Below are positions 1 to 8,304 of a DNA stretch of 64,000 nt, piece after piece (positions within the stretch are counted from its first letter, which is position 1; every line of letters starts with the position of its first letter). The position numbers and the translations under genes are program-made. The notes beneath the pieces were generated by a model. That model saw only the letters and a list, made by a program, of their open reading frames with translations. It searched no databases and had not been told where the DNA came from. The stretch is from Hymenobacter chitinivorans DSM 11115 (GTDB taxonomy: Bacteria; Bacteroidota; Bacteroidia; Cytophagales; Hymenobacteraceae). The stretch lies in the NCBI RefSeq assembly GCF_002797555.1, contig NZ_PGFA01000001.1:186001-250000 (forward strand), in the 5' to 3' direction.

Positions 1-33
1 AGGCGGAAATAGAGTTTCATAGCGGTAAAAGGG

Positions 34-69
34 AAAGCCCCGGCCAGTAACTACACCGGTCGGGGCTTT
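34..69. terminator. GC-rich hairpin, likely terminator
   Basis: Arms 34-45 and 58-69 (AAAGCCCCGGCC against GGTCGGGGCTTT) pair over 12 bp with one wobble and a 12-nt loop. A/T tracts lie on both sides, so it could stop transcripts from either direction. The gene it serves on the plus strand would lie before the window. Confidence 0.55.
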
Positions 70-119
70 AAGGTTGAATGAAAAACGATACTGGGAAGAA
101 GGCTGGCCGAACTCGGTTA

Positions 120-186
120 AGAATAATTTTATTTAATTTCTTTGTTAACCAAGCCGGTAGAGAAAGAAATTAAATAAAATTATTCT
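120..186. repeat. Perfect 24-bp AT-rich inverted repeat
   Basis: Arms 120-143 and 163-186 are exact reverse complements with a 19-nt loop. The arms are almost pure A/T, in contrast to the GC-rich surroundings. It lies 13 bp past the stop of the minus-strand kinase/pyrophosphorylase gene, so it may act as a transcript end or stability hairpin. It lacks the GC stem plus U-tract of an ordinary intrinsic terminator. Confidence 0.7.
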
Positions 187-198
187 CAACCAGGCCTC

Positions 199-3100
199 TT
201 ACCCGAACACCCCTAGCGACTCGACGTGGGCCTTACTGCCGTCGGTTACCCAGGCGTCGAGCTGGGCGGGGTCCTTCATCTGCTGGCCGCGGCTGCGGGG
301 CACCACGAGGTAGCCGCACCGCACGTCGGGCAGGGCCGACATGTCGCTCCACAGCTTCTCGATTTGAGCTACGGGGTAGATGTCTTCCTGGCCGTGGCCC
401 CAGCGGAACTTCACGTCCTTGGTCGTCACGTAGGTCGGGATGCGCTGGGCTACGGCGCGCACGGCCCGGGCCAGCTGAGTTTCGTCGGCCGTTTGCAGCT
501 CGGCGCGGGTGAGGCCGAAAAGCTGGAGCAGTGGGTCGACTTCAATCCAGGTGGTCATCGAGTTGTAGTAGCTCAGCGCCAGCTCGTCTTCTTCGCGGGG
601 CTGGGCCAGGCCTTCGAGCAGGCGCACTTGGCCGTTCACGCGGGCCAGCCCACCGCCGCGGTCCTCGATGCGGCGCGGGATTACCTCGAAGGTCAAGGCG
701 TTGCCGGCGGCGCGGTGGTAGCCCAGGGCGGCGGCGTGCACGTCGGCCCCCAGCGTGTCGATGTTGTGGAGCATGATGGTTTCCACCGTGGGGTTTTCGC
801 GCAGCAGGCGGGCCAGCGTGCCGTTGCGCAGCAGGTTCGATACCTCGTACCAGTGGCCGAGCGGGGAGAAGCGCTGGGCGGCAATGTTGTCGACGTAGTC
901 GGTGCCCTCGCCCTTGCTTTTGGCCCAGCTGATCATGGTGTTGCGCACCGCGTCGCGCACTTTCTGCTTGTTCTCGTCGAGGGTTTCCTGGGGCATTTCC
1001 TCCCACATAAAGCGCAAATCCCGCTCCATGGGCACGAAACGCTGCCCAATCGAGCGGCCTTCCGAGAGGTAGACCGCGCCGTCGTAGCCGTAGTTCTGCG
1101 TCTGGGCCAGCGTCTGCCGGATGGGCTCGTGGGTCAGGTAGCTGGTAGCCACGATGTGCGGGATTTTGGCTCCGTACTGCTGGGCCACGCGGCGGGTTTT
1201 GGCCAAATGGATTTCCAGGAAGCTGCGGTGCCGCCCGTTTATTTCCACGAACGGGTTCAGGGCCTTGATAACGCCCGCGCCCTTGGTCCAGCGGCTGCCC
1301 ACGCCGGCCGCCAGGCTCAACACGGCCACCTTCCCGGCCCGAATGGCCTCTTCACCAAGCTGGGTTACGTCCTGTAAGTCGGCAAACTGCACCACGTCGG
1401 CGGCCTGCACGTCGTCGATGGCCGTTTCGGCCGGCAGGCGGTTGCGCGAAAGACCAATCAGGCCCTTTTGCAATTCCTCCCGGATGTCTTCGTGCTGGAT
1501 GTAGTCGAAGCCGTTTTCACGCTTGATCTGCTCGGCCTTGTCGTTTTCCACGCTGCGGTTGCCCTGGCTCGTGGGGTCCGATACCTTGAACAGGTTGCTC
1601 ACAATGGTGCGCAGCAGCGGATAGGCCAGGTTGTTTTGCTCGCAGTAAGTCGTGAAATAGTCGATTTCAGCCCGCCGCAGGTAGGAAATGGTTTCCGGGT
1701 CCTGCTTGACCAAGCCCGACACGTGGATGGCGTAGTACTGTTCCGGCATCAGGGCTTCATTTCCTTCGTGCAACGTGCTCCAGGTGCCGCGCCGGTTGAT
1801 GCTCCAGTTGTACACCACCGGCTCCATGGCAAACGGCAGGGCGGCCGAGAGTTCCTGCTTGGTGGTGCGCAGCATGTCCAGCACGCGCACCTTGTAGTCC
1901 TCGTACTTATCGGGGTTCACGAACATGCCCATGCCCCCGCCCGACATGCCGCCCAGCATCAGGAAGCCGTAGTAGTCGGCCCCGAATTCCTGCTTGGCCT
2001 TGGCAATAATCTGCTCGGTGAAGTAGGTCGAGGCCCAGGGAATGATGGTCTTGATGGGCCCCTCGAAGTTGCGGGCCGTGTTGGCGCCCAGCTTCTGAAT
2101 GTCACCTTCCCGGATGGAAGCCAGGATGTTGTCGAATATTTCGTTGGTCAGCTGCCGGGCGGCCGTTTCCTGGGCCCCGCGGAGCAGGTACTTCTCGGTC
2201 ACCATCTCCAGAATCGGGCCCACGTTGGAGGCCATGCCGCCGTGCATCAGCACCAGCGACTTCATAATCCGCTCCCCGATTTCGGGGTGCACGTCCTCGC
2301 CCTCCAGCACCCGGTGCCGCGGCAGCAGCGTGCCCCGGCTGATGTCGTATTCCGGGTCGCCGGGCTGGGCGAAGGTGCCCTGAATGGCCTTGATGCCGGG
2401 CCACACCCCGCCCGAATCCTGCCAGCCCCCGCCCGAGCCGCCAATCCACTCGCCCAGAATAGCGCGGGATGCTACTAGCCGCCGCTCGTTCTCGTCGAGG
2501 CCGCCGGTCAGGTTCTTGGTCTGGCCCGTGGCCCGCATCAGCAGGCTGATAATAGAGCCCAGCAGGTTGGTCGAAACCGCGAAACGGGAGCCTTTGGGAA
2601 TGTCGTTCACCTTGGTCACCAGCTCGATGCCCATGCCCGGGGCCACGATGCGCGCCAGGATTTCGGTCAGGCTCTGGTTAGTGCCTTCGAAAGACGGTGG
2701 AATGAGGCCCGAGGCAATAACCCCGGCTTTGACCAAGCTCAGGTAGTCGTTGCCGAAGTTGAACAGGTCGGCCAGGTCCGTCACGTCCTTGGTCGTGTTC
2801 AAATCGATGCTGGTCAGGCGCAAGACCGGCTCGGGAATCACGCGCACGTAGCTGTGCAGCGGGGGCCGGATGTCCTTGTCGCGCCCGAACATGCCCAGGT
2901 CAATGGAGAGGTTCACGACCCGCGCGCCTTCGGGGTAGTCCATGCCCAGGAAGAAGATGTCCGACCAGCCGCTGTGGGTGAGGTCCATGCGCACGGAGGT
3001 GTGCTCGTGCAGCACGGGGTAAAACAGCGAGGAGTCGTTGCGCTGCAGCAGGGCCGGGTGAATCCGGATGGGGTGCTCGTCCTGGTGGCCCACGCGGAAC

Positions 3101-3534
3101 ATCCACTGGTTGCCCCGGCTGGAGCGCACGCTCTTACGGACCTGGTCGGCCAGAATCTGGAAGGAGAGGTGGTGGTAGGAGTCGGCCAGGGCACTGAAGA
3201 GCGTGGCGTTGGGGCCGTGCTGGTCCAGCTCCCGCAAAAACGTGCTGATGGCCTGCTCGAAGCGGCGGCTCAGCAAATCCTCAAAGCCGTGGTAGGGAAT
3301 CTTGCCCACGGCCGGCACGTCGGGCGTTTCCTGGAGGAAAAACCGGAACCCGGCGTACAAAAACAGGATGGCCCGCACCTTGTCGTAGAGGTTGGGCGTG
3401 GCCTTGCGGAACTCGTCCAACTCCCGCAGGCTGCGCAGCAGCTCCCGCGCCGAGAGGCCCCGGCTCAGGGCGTAAAAGTCCCGGTTCCGCTTCGTGGGCT
3501 CGGTAGCGGTAATGGTTTCGACGAAAATATTCAT
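199..3534 (-). CDS. Bifunctional GHMP sugar kinase / UDP-sugar pyrophosphorylase-like fusion
   Basis: 1111 residues. Residues about 181-215 (RMDLTHSGWSD, then VVNLSIDL) match the start of the L-fucokinase branch of GHMP kinases. Residues 312-323 (IPKGSRFAVSTN) sit where the kinase ATP loop should be, 365-376 (GGSGGGWQDSGG) is the typical fucokinase glycine motif, and a later GGMSGGGMGMFV resembles GHMP motif 3. From about residue 735 to the end the protein resembles eukaryote-type UDP-glucose pyrophosphorylases (LAAGVGSRWTKGAG nucleotide loop, HNIDTLGAD metal/substrate motif). The kinase-then-pyrophosphorylase order suggests salvage of a free sugar to UDP-sugar. It is the reverse of Bacteroides FKP, which has the pyrophosphorylase first. 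The ATP loop departs from the usual GLGSS, so kinase activity is uncertain. Residues 1-180 are unassigned. It follows the nucleotidyltransferase gene 108 bp upstream on the same strand. The sugar is unknown. Confidence 0.7.
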   Translation of the reverse strand: MNIFVETITATEPTKRNRDFYALSRGLSARELLRSLRELDEFRKATPNLYDKVRAILFLYAGFRFFLQETPDVPAVGKIPYHGFEDLLSRRFEQAISTFLRELDQHGPNATLFSALADSYHHLSFQILADQVRKSVRSSRGNQWMFRVGHQDEHPIRIHPALLQRNDSSLFYPVLHEHTSVRMDLTHSGWSDIFFLGMDYPEGARVVNLSIDLGMFGRDKDIRPPLHSYVRVIPEPVLRLTSIDLNTTKDVTDLADLFNFGNDYLSLVKAGVIASGLIPPSFEGTNQSLTEILARIVAPGMGIELVTKVNDIPKGSRFAVSTNLLGSIISLLMRATGQTKNLTGGLDENERRLVASRAILGEWIGGSGGGWQDSGGVWPGIKAIQGTFAQPGDPEYDISRGTLLPRHRVLEGEDVHPEIGERIMKSLVLMHGGMASNVGPILEMVTEKYLLRGAQETAARQLTNEIFDNILASIREGDIQKLGANTARNFEGPIKTIIPWASTYFTEQIIAKAKQEFGADYYGFLMLGGMSGGGMGMFVNPDKYEDYKVRVLDMLRTTKQELSAALPFAMEPVVYNWSINRRGTWSTLHEGNEALMPEQYYAIHVSGLVKQDPETISYLRRAEIDYFTTYCEQNNLAYPLLRTIVSNLFKVSDPTSQGNRSVENDKAEQIKRENGFDYIQHEDIREELQKGLIGLSRNRLPAETAIDDVQAADVVQFADLQDVTQLGEEAIRAGKVAVLSLAAGVGSRWTKGAGVIKALNPFVEINGRHRSFLEIHLAKTRRVAQQYGAKIPHIVATSYLTHEPIRQTLAQTQNYGYDGAVYLSEGRSIGQRFVPMERDLRFMWEEMPQETLDENKQKVRDAVRNTMISWAKSKGEGTDYVDNIAAQRFSPLGHWYEVSNLLRNGTLARLLRENPTVETIMLHNIDTLGADVHAAALGYHRAAGNALTFEVIPRRIEDRGGGLARVNGQVRLLEGLAQPREEDELALSYYNSMTTWIEVDPLLQLFGLTRAELQTADETQLARAVRAVAQRIPTYVTTKDVKFRWGHGQEDIYPVAQIEKLWSDMSALPDVRCGYLVVPRSRGQQMKDPAQLDAWVTDGSKAHVESLGVFG

Positions 3535-3547
3535 GACGTTGGGTGTA

Positions 3548-3643
3548 GAGACGCGTATTCGCGTCTCAATCGTTGCTGACGTTGTGTAAAACCAGGTCGT
3601 TCAGGCGCAGGCCGTTCAACGACGAGACGCAATGTTGCGTCTC
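3548..3643. repeat. Two GAGACGC...GCGTCTC palindromes
   Basis: Positions 3548-3567 and 3624-3643 are 20-bp palindromes sharing the GAGACGC/GCGTCTC arms but with different centres. They fill the gap between the two minus-strand sugar-nucleotide genes, and the second reaches into the stop codon of the upstream gene. They look like small dispersed palindromic units rather than terminators, because no U-tract follows. Confidence 0.55.
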
Positions 3644-4587
3644 TACTTGCGGGTATTGGCTTCAGCCAGCAATTCTACCATGGTCGTCAATGTCTCGTCG
3701 TGGGCCTCGCCGGCCAGGCCCAGGGCCAGCTGGGCGCGCAGCAGGCCGTGGCGGCGACTCAGGTCGTAGCGGTTGCCGCGTACTTCCAGGGCCAGGTACT
3801 TCTCGGTTTCGGCCAGCTCCTGCAAAGCGGGCGTCAGCAGCACGTTAGCCGAGCCAGCGTCCAGCTGCTTCTGCAGAATCGGGAAGATGCTGGGCGTCAG
3901 CACGTGCATACCGAAGAAGCAGAGGTAGTAGCCCGCCCGCAGGCCCGGCGTCTGCAATTCCAGCTCGGCGGTGCTCAACGAAGGCTTTTCGATGATTTTA
4001 TCAATCTGGTACACCCCGGCCTGGCCCGCTACGTGCTTGCCCGTGAGCGTGCCGTAGCGGTTGATTTGGTGCTCAATGGTGGGATTTACGGCGGCCACGG
4101 CGCACTCCTGCTGGGTGGCCAGCTCCAGCACCTGCGCCGCGCAGCGCTTGCCGGCCACGTCCGAGACGTAGAGGTAGTCGCCGAGCAGCAGCAGAAACGG
4201 CTCGTGGCCGACAAACTCCCGGGCGCAGGCCACGGCGTGCCCGTAGCCCAGGGCTTCGGTTTGCTCGGCAAACTGCAGGCGGCTGAGCAGGTGGTCGATT
4301 TTCTCGGCCTGCTGCCGGGCCCAGTCGATGTTCTGGTAGGTTTTAATCAGGTTGTCGCGCAGAGAGGTGAAAGCGGCCACGTAGCGCGGCCCGTCGCCGG
4401 GGGCGCACACCACGCACAGCTCCTCGATGCCGCTGCCAAAAGCTTCCTCGGCAATAATCTGGATGGTGGGCTTGTGCAACCCGTCCACGTCTACTACCGG
4501 CAGCATGGCCTTCTGAATCGTGTCGGCCACCGGGTAGAGCCGCTGGCCGCGGGCGGCGGCAGTAATCACTGCTTTTTTGATCTTCAT
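3643..4587 (-). CDS. UTP-sugar-1-phosphate uridylyltransferase (GalU/RmlA-type fold)
   Basis: 314 residues, the usual size for GalU-like enzymes. The N-terminus (KKAVITAAARGQRLYP, then KAMLPV) is the nucleotidyltransferase signature that binds the nucleotide and the lysine-contacted phosphate. LLLGDYLY supplies the metal-binding Asp, and IIEKPS with the later sugar-binding segment are also family features. It should join a sugar-1-phosphate and UTP to UDP-sugar and pyrophosphate in the cytoplasm. The glycine loop reads AAARGQR rather than the usual AGLGTR, so the exact substrate is open. It is the first gene of a probable two-gene minus-strand unit with the kinase/pyrophosphorylase fusion. 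Confidence 0.75.
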   Translation of the reverse strand: MKIKKAVITAAARGQRLYPVADTIQKAMLPVVDVDGLHKPTIQIIAEEAFGSGIEELCVVCAPGDGPRYVAAFTSLRDNLIKTYQNIDWARQQAEKIDHLLSRLQFAEQTEALGYGHAVACAREFVGHEPFLLLLGDYLYVSDVAGKRCAAQVLELATQQECAVAAVNPTIEHQINRYGTLTGKHVAGQAGVYQIDKIIEKPSLSTAELELQTPGLRAGYYLCFFGMHVLTPSIFPILQKQLDAGSANVLLTPALQELAETEKYLALEVRGNRYDLSRRHGLLRAQLALGLAGEAHDETLTTMVELLAEANTRK

Positions 4588-4717
4588 GGGAATGGTTTGG
4601 GTATTCGCTCAGGAAAATGCCGGGAGAGAGGCGGGGTTGAAAAAGGAAGAACATCAACTCAGGGCTGGTGGCGAGTCAGATCCTGAGCTGAGGGTATTGG
4701 TTTATCGTTTGTGTTGC

Positions 4718-4763
4718 AAGAACGTCATGCTGAGCTTGCCGAAGCATCTCTACCGCTTCGTTG
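4718..4763. repeat. Left arm of 46-bp perfect inverted repeat
   Basis: This 46-nt stretch is the exact reverse complement of 5216-5261. The two arms enclose a single small gene. Its core (CATGCTGAGCTTG and CGAAGC) recurs in shorter form at 20238-20272 and 45769-45870, so it belongs to a dispersed repeat family. Confidence 0.85.
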
Positions 4764-4804
4764 GAGTGCAGAAGAGGTAAAAGTTAATAAAGGTAAGTTT
4801 GCCT

Positions 4805-5209
4805 ATGGCGCAGAACACTGAATTAGAAATCAAGGTAATTCAACGGTTTATCAACCAGAGTAAACAAGACCGATATATTCAGTTCGTGCGTTCGACAAAG
4901 AACCGGGGAAAGTTTATTGCTGACCTGAATCACTTCAATATTCTGCAAGCAGAAGCTTTTGAGTACGTCCGAGGTATTGAGGAGGAAGTGGTTCGTGCAG
5001 CGCTTCAGACACAGGGGCTCATTGGTACAACCTGCTATGTCATTAGCGAAAACCCCTCCATCGATACTCAGACGCTAACTATAGATGAAGCTTTGCGCAT
5101 GACTGTAGGACACGGCATGGGCACCATGCTAGTTTTCGGCAACGCGGAAATGGCGTTTTACGAGTGCGAAACTATGAACGTGCGCTACATCAGTAGGCCT
5201 AGACGTTGA
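4805..5209 (+). CDS. Hypothetical protein inside inverted-repeat cassette
   Basis: 134 residues, no family recognised. It is soluble, with no signal peptide or membrane segment. It begins with a helical, charged stretch (LEIKVIQRFINQSKQDRY) and ends in a sheet-like, Met/Gly-rich part (GHGMGTMLVFGNAEMAF). The ATG at 4805 is chosen over an in-frame TTG six bases earlier, and AAAGGTAAG about 8 bp upstream of the ATG could aid translation. Codon use is visibly less GC-biased than in the neighbouring arg and sugar genes. It is the only gene between the two 46-bp inverted arms, which suggests acquisition as a unit. Confidence 0.55.
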   Translation: MAQNTELEIKVIQRFINQSKQDRYIQFVRSTKNRGKFIADLNHFNILQAEAFEYVRGIEEEVVRAALQTQGLIGTTCYVISENPSIDTQTLTIDEALRMTVGHGMGTMLVFGNAEMAFYECETMNVRYISRPRR

Positions 5210-5215
5210 GCCTCG

Positions 5216-5261
5216 CAACGAAGCGGTAGAGATGCTTCGGCAAGCTCAGCATGACGTTCTT
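5216..5261. repeat. Right arm of 46-bp perfect inverted repeat
   Basis: Exact reverse complement of 4718-4763. It begins 6 bp after the stop of the enclosed gene and ends 17 bp before the argH stop, so it could also act as the shared transcript end of these two convergent genes. Confidence 0.85.
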
Positions 5262-5278
5262 TTATCAGCAAGACTAGG

Positions 5279-6577
5279 CTAAAACAGCTGGCTCGAACTC
5301 TTCAGCCGCTCTACCTTCGCCCGGATTTCTTCCAGCCCCAAATTGTGAATACTGCCCAGATGCGTGGTCTGGAATTCCTTGTGGGGCACGTAGGAACCAT
5401 CTTCTACCGCCAGGCCCACTTGCTTATACGCCGTGCGAAACGGGGTGCCGCTTTGGATGAGCTGGTTGATATTTTCCACCGTGAAAGTTGCGTCGTACTT
5501 GGCCTGGTTGAGCAGGTCGGGCTTGATTTTCAGCTGGGGCAGGGCGAAGAGCACGATATCCAGGATGTCCAGAAACTGCGTGAGCGGCTCGAACAGGAGC
5601 TCCTTAAGAGTCTGAAAGTCGCGGTGGTAGCCGCTGGGCAGGTTGCTGATGGTGAGCGTAATCGTGTTGGGCAGGGCCTGCAGGGAGTTGCACCGGGCCC
5701 GGATGAGCTCAAACACGTCCGGATTTTTCTTGTGGGGCATGATGCTGGAGCCGGTCGTAAACTCCTTGGGTAGCTCCACAAAGGCCATGTCCTGCCCGTT
5801 ATACAGCACCAGGTCGTAGGCCAGTTTGGCCAGCGTAGCGGCCATGCCGGCCACGGCAAAGGCCACGGTTTTCTCGGTTTTGCCGCGCAGCATCTGGGCG
5901 CCCACGCTGCTCACGGCCACGTTGCCGAAGCCCATTTGCCGGGTCGTCAGCTGCCGGTCGATGGGGAAGGAGCTGCCGAAGCCGGCACCCGAGCCCAAGG
6001 GGTTCTGGTCGGCCACGGTGTGGGCGGCCTCAAACAAAGCCAGGTCCAGCAGCAGGTGCTCGGCGTAGGCCGAAAACCAGAGCCCGAACGAGCTGGGCAT
6101 GGCGGCCTGGAAGTGAGTGTAGCCGGGCAGCAAATCAGCCCGGTGGGCGTCGGCTTTCTGCAGCAGCACGTTTACCAATTCCAGGGTCTTGGCCGCCACC
6201 CGCTCGGTGTAGTCTTTCAAAAAGAGCTGAATGGCCGTCAAAACCTGGTCGTTGCGGGAGCGGGCGGTGTGAATTTTCTTGCCCGCGTCGCCGAACTTTT
6301 CGGTCAGGTAATACTCGATTTTGGAGTGCACGTCCTCAAACTCCTCCTCGATGGTAAAGCGGCCCTCGGCAATTTGCTGGGCCAGCTCCCCGAGGCCCTG
6401 CTGGAGCTGCTCGTTTTCCTCCCCGGAAATCAGCCCGGCCTGGGCCAGCATCGAGGCCTGAGCCTGGGAGGCCCGCACGTCGAACTGCGCCAAGTACATA
6501 TCCAGCTCCCGGTCTTTACCCACGGTGAACTGCTCAATCTTCTTATCAACGGCAATGCCCTTGTCCCAAATCTTCAT
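5279..6577 (-). CDS. argH: Argininosuccinate lyase
   Basis: 432 residues. It splits argininosuccinate into arginine and fumarate, the last arginine step, in the cytoplasm. HTARSRNDQV near residues 105-114 is the conserved Arg/Asn/Asp substrate loop, and GSSIMPHKKNPD carries the fumarase/lyase superfamily signature with the catalytic Ser loop. The ATG at 6577 (MKIWDKG) is preferred to a start 75 bp upstream because homologous starts look like this and the upstream residues are not conserved-looking. It is transcribed alone and diverges from the VOC gene. It belongs functionally with argB, argE' and the plus-strand arg genes. Confidence 0.95.
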   Translation of the reverse strand: MKIWDKGIAVDKKIEQFTVGKDRELDMYLAQFDVRASQAQASMLAQAGLISGEENEQLQQGLGELAQQIAEGRFTIEEEFEDVHSKIEYYLTEKFGDAGKKIHTARSRNDQVLTAIQLFLKDYTERVAAKTLELVNVLLQKADAHRADLLPGYTHFQAAMPSSFGLWFSAYAEHLLLDLALFEAAHTVADQNPLGSGAGFGSSFPIDRQLTTRQMGFGNVAVSSVGAQMLRGKTEKTVAFAVAGMAATLAKLAYDLVLYNGQDMAFVELPKEFTTGSSIMPHKKNPDVFELIRARCNSLQALPNTITLTISNLPSGYHRDFQTLKELLFEPLTQFLDILDIVLFALPQLKIKPDLLNQAKYDATFTVENINQLIQSGTPFRTAYKQVGLAVEDGSYVPHKEFQTTHLGSIHNLGLEEIRAKVERLKSSSQLF

Positions 6578-6705
6578 GGTCAATTGTCTTGAAAAGCCCG
6601 GCTGTCGGGACTTTTCGGTACTACGTGTTACGACCGGGTAAAGCTGCGCCAAGTCTGGCCGCAGACCTGTCGCAAATTGCCCGGTATTTGTCGTTTTTAT
6701 ACTGC

Positions 6706-6733
6706 TTGCGGCGCAGGTCGACTGGTACTTTTA
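6706..6733 (+). promoter_or_regulatory. Candidate Bacteroidota promoter of the VOC gene
   Basis: TTG at 6706-6708 and TACTTTTA at 6726-6733 resemble the -33 TTTG and -7 TAnnTTTG elements (one mismatch in the latter), with suitable spacing and 27 bp before the ATG at 6761. The assignment is by eye only. Confidence 0.4.
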
Positions 6734-6760
6734 CGTCTCATCCCACCAGAATACGGCGCC

Positions 6761-7225
6761 ATGCAAAAGATTACCACCTTTCTGACTTTCAACAACCAGG
6801 CGGAAGAAGCCGCTCAGCTGTATACCAGCCTGTTCCCAGATTCGGCCATCCAAAGTATTACCCGTTACTCGGAAGGCACCTACATGCCCGCTGGCAGCGT
6901 CATGACGGTTGAATTTGAGCTGGCCGGACAAAAGTACGTTGCCCTGAACGGCGGACCATACTTCACCTTCACAACCGGCATTTCGCTGTCGGTAAGCTGT
7001 CAGAATCAGGCCGAAATAGATGCGCTGTGGGATAAGCTCACGGCCGATGGTGGTGAGCCGGGCGACTGTGGCTGGCTCAAAGACCGGTTTGGCGTGTCCT
7101 GGCAAATTACGCCGGCCAACATCGGCCAGCTCCTGCGCAGCGACGACCCGGCCCGGGCTCAACGCAAAATGGCGGCCATGATGCAGATGCACAAACTTGA
7201 TATTGCCACCCTGGAACAGGCCTGA
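6761..7225 (+). CDS. VOC-family PhnB/YjdN-like protein
   Basis: 154 residues. It matches the glyoxalase-fold group often labelled 3-demethylubiquinone-9 3-methyltransferase-like or PhnB-like. The N-terminal FLTFNNQAEEAAQLYTSLFP, the central FELAGQKYVALNGGP and the late GWLKDRFGVSWQI are hallmark stretches. No specific reaction can be assigned; members are often metal-free, and enzymatic proof is scarce. The ATG at 6761 fits the family start, whereas longer in-frame options add unlike sequence. It is convergent with argE', and the two stops are only 2 bp apart. It is unlikely to be part of arginine synthesis. Confidence 0.8.
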   Translation: MQKITTFLTFNNQAEEAAQLYTSLFPDSAIQSITRYSEGTYMPAGSVMTVEFELAGQKYVALNGGPYFTFTTGISLSVSCQNQAEIDALWDKLTADGGEPGDCGWLKDRFGVSWQITPANIGQLLRSDDPARAQRKMAAMMQMHKLDIATLEQA

Positions 7226-7227
7226 GC

Positions 7228-8304
7228 CTAGAGCTGCAGCCCTTCCAGCAGCTCGATGTAGGCCCGAATGCCGCCCCGGATTTCGTAGCGGTAGATGTAC
7301 TCGTCCGGGGTGTGGGAGCGGGCCGAGTCGCCGGGACCCATTTTCACCGTCGGAAACGGCATCAGGGCCTGGTCCGACATGGTGGCCGAACCGTAGGTTT
7401 TGCGGCCCAGGGCCACGCCCCGGCGCACCAGCGGATGGTCCGGGTCGATGCGGGACGAGTTGAGCCGTACCGAGCGGGGCTTCACCTCCGACTGCAGGTG
7501 TTCCTGTACCGTGCGCACCACTTCCTCGTTCGAGTAAAACTCGTTGGTGCGCACGTCCACCACGAAGTGGCAGGTGTCGGGCACCACGTTGTGCTGGGTG
7601 CCGGCCTGAATCTGGGTTACCGTCATCTTCACCGGCCCCAGCAGCTCCGATACCTTCGCAAACTTGTACTGCTGCAGCCACTGAATGTCAGCTACGGCTT
7701 TATAAAGGGCGTTTTCGCCCTCGTTGCGGGCCGCGTGGCCGGTCTGGCCGTGGGCGGTGCAGTCGAGCACCACCAGGCCTTTCTCGGCTATGGCCATGTC
7801 CATCTGCGTGGGCTCCCCTACGATGCCCAAGTCAATTTTGCCTAGCTGGGGCAGCAGGCTGCTGATGCCGTTGGCGCCCGAAACTTCTTCCTCGGCCGTA
7901 ATGGCGCAAATCAGGTTGAACGGCAGCCCCGGCTGGTCCTGAAAGTGCAGAAATGTGGCCAGCATGCTCACCGCGCAGCCGCCCGCGTCGTTCGAGCCCA
8001 GGCCGATGAGCTTGTCGTCGGCTTCTTCCACTACGCCGCCGAACGGGTCGTAAGTCCAGGTCGCGCCGGGTTTCACCGTGTCGTGGTGGGAGTTGAGCAG
8101 CACGGTGGGCTTATCGGGGTCGAAATGCCGGTTTACGGCCCACACGTTGTGCAAATCCCGCTGCGGCTGAGCCCCGTGCTGCCGCAAAAACTCAAAAATC
8201 AGCGCGGCCGTAGCGGCTTCCTCCCGCGAAAACGACGGAGTTTGGATGAGACGGGTTAGGAGCTGAATAGCGTCTTCGGCCAGCTGGTCGGTTAATTCCG
8301 GCAT
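7228..8304 (-). CDS. argE': N-acyl-citrulline (or N-acyl-ornithine) deacylase, M20 family
   Basis: 358 residues. This is an M20 metallopeptidase with the di-zinc ligands visible: HHD at 73-75, Asp106 in GSNDAGG and the Glu cluster AEEE at 137-140. The family removes the acyl group from arginine intermediates. Because the cluster carries an N-acyl-ornithine carbamoyltransferase rather than an ordinary ArgF, the natural substrate is probably N-acetyl- or N-succinyl-citrulline, with free citrulline going to ArgG. The start overlaps the argB stop by 13 bp, which indicates translational coupling. The acyl group cannot be read from sequence alone. Confidence 0.85.
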   Translation of the reverse strand: MPELTDQLAEDAIQLLTRLIQTPSFSREEAATAALIFEFLRQHGAQPQRDLHNVWAVNRHFDPDKPTVLLNSHHDTVKPGATWTYDPFGGVVEEADDKLIGLGSNDAGGCAVSMLATFLHFQDQPGLPFNLICAITAEEEVSGANGISSLLPQLGKIDLGIVGEPTQMDMAIAEKGLVVLDCTAHGQTGHAARNEGENALYKAVADIQWLQQYKFAKVSELLGPVKMTVTQIQAGTQHNVVPDTCHFVVDVRTNEFYSNEEVVRTVQEHLQSEVKPRSVRLNSSRIDPDHPLVRRGVALGRKTYGSATMSDQALMPFPTVKMGPGDSARSHTPDEYIYRYEIRGGIRAYIELLEGLQL

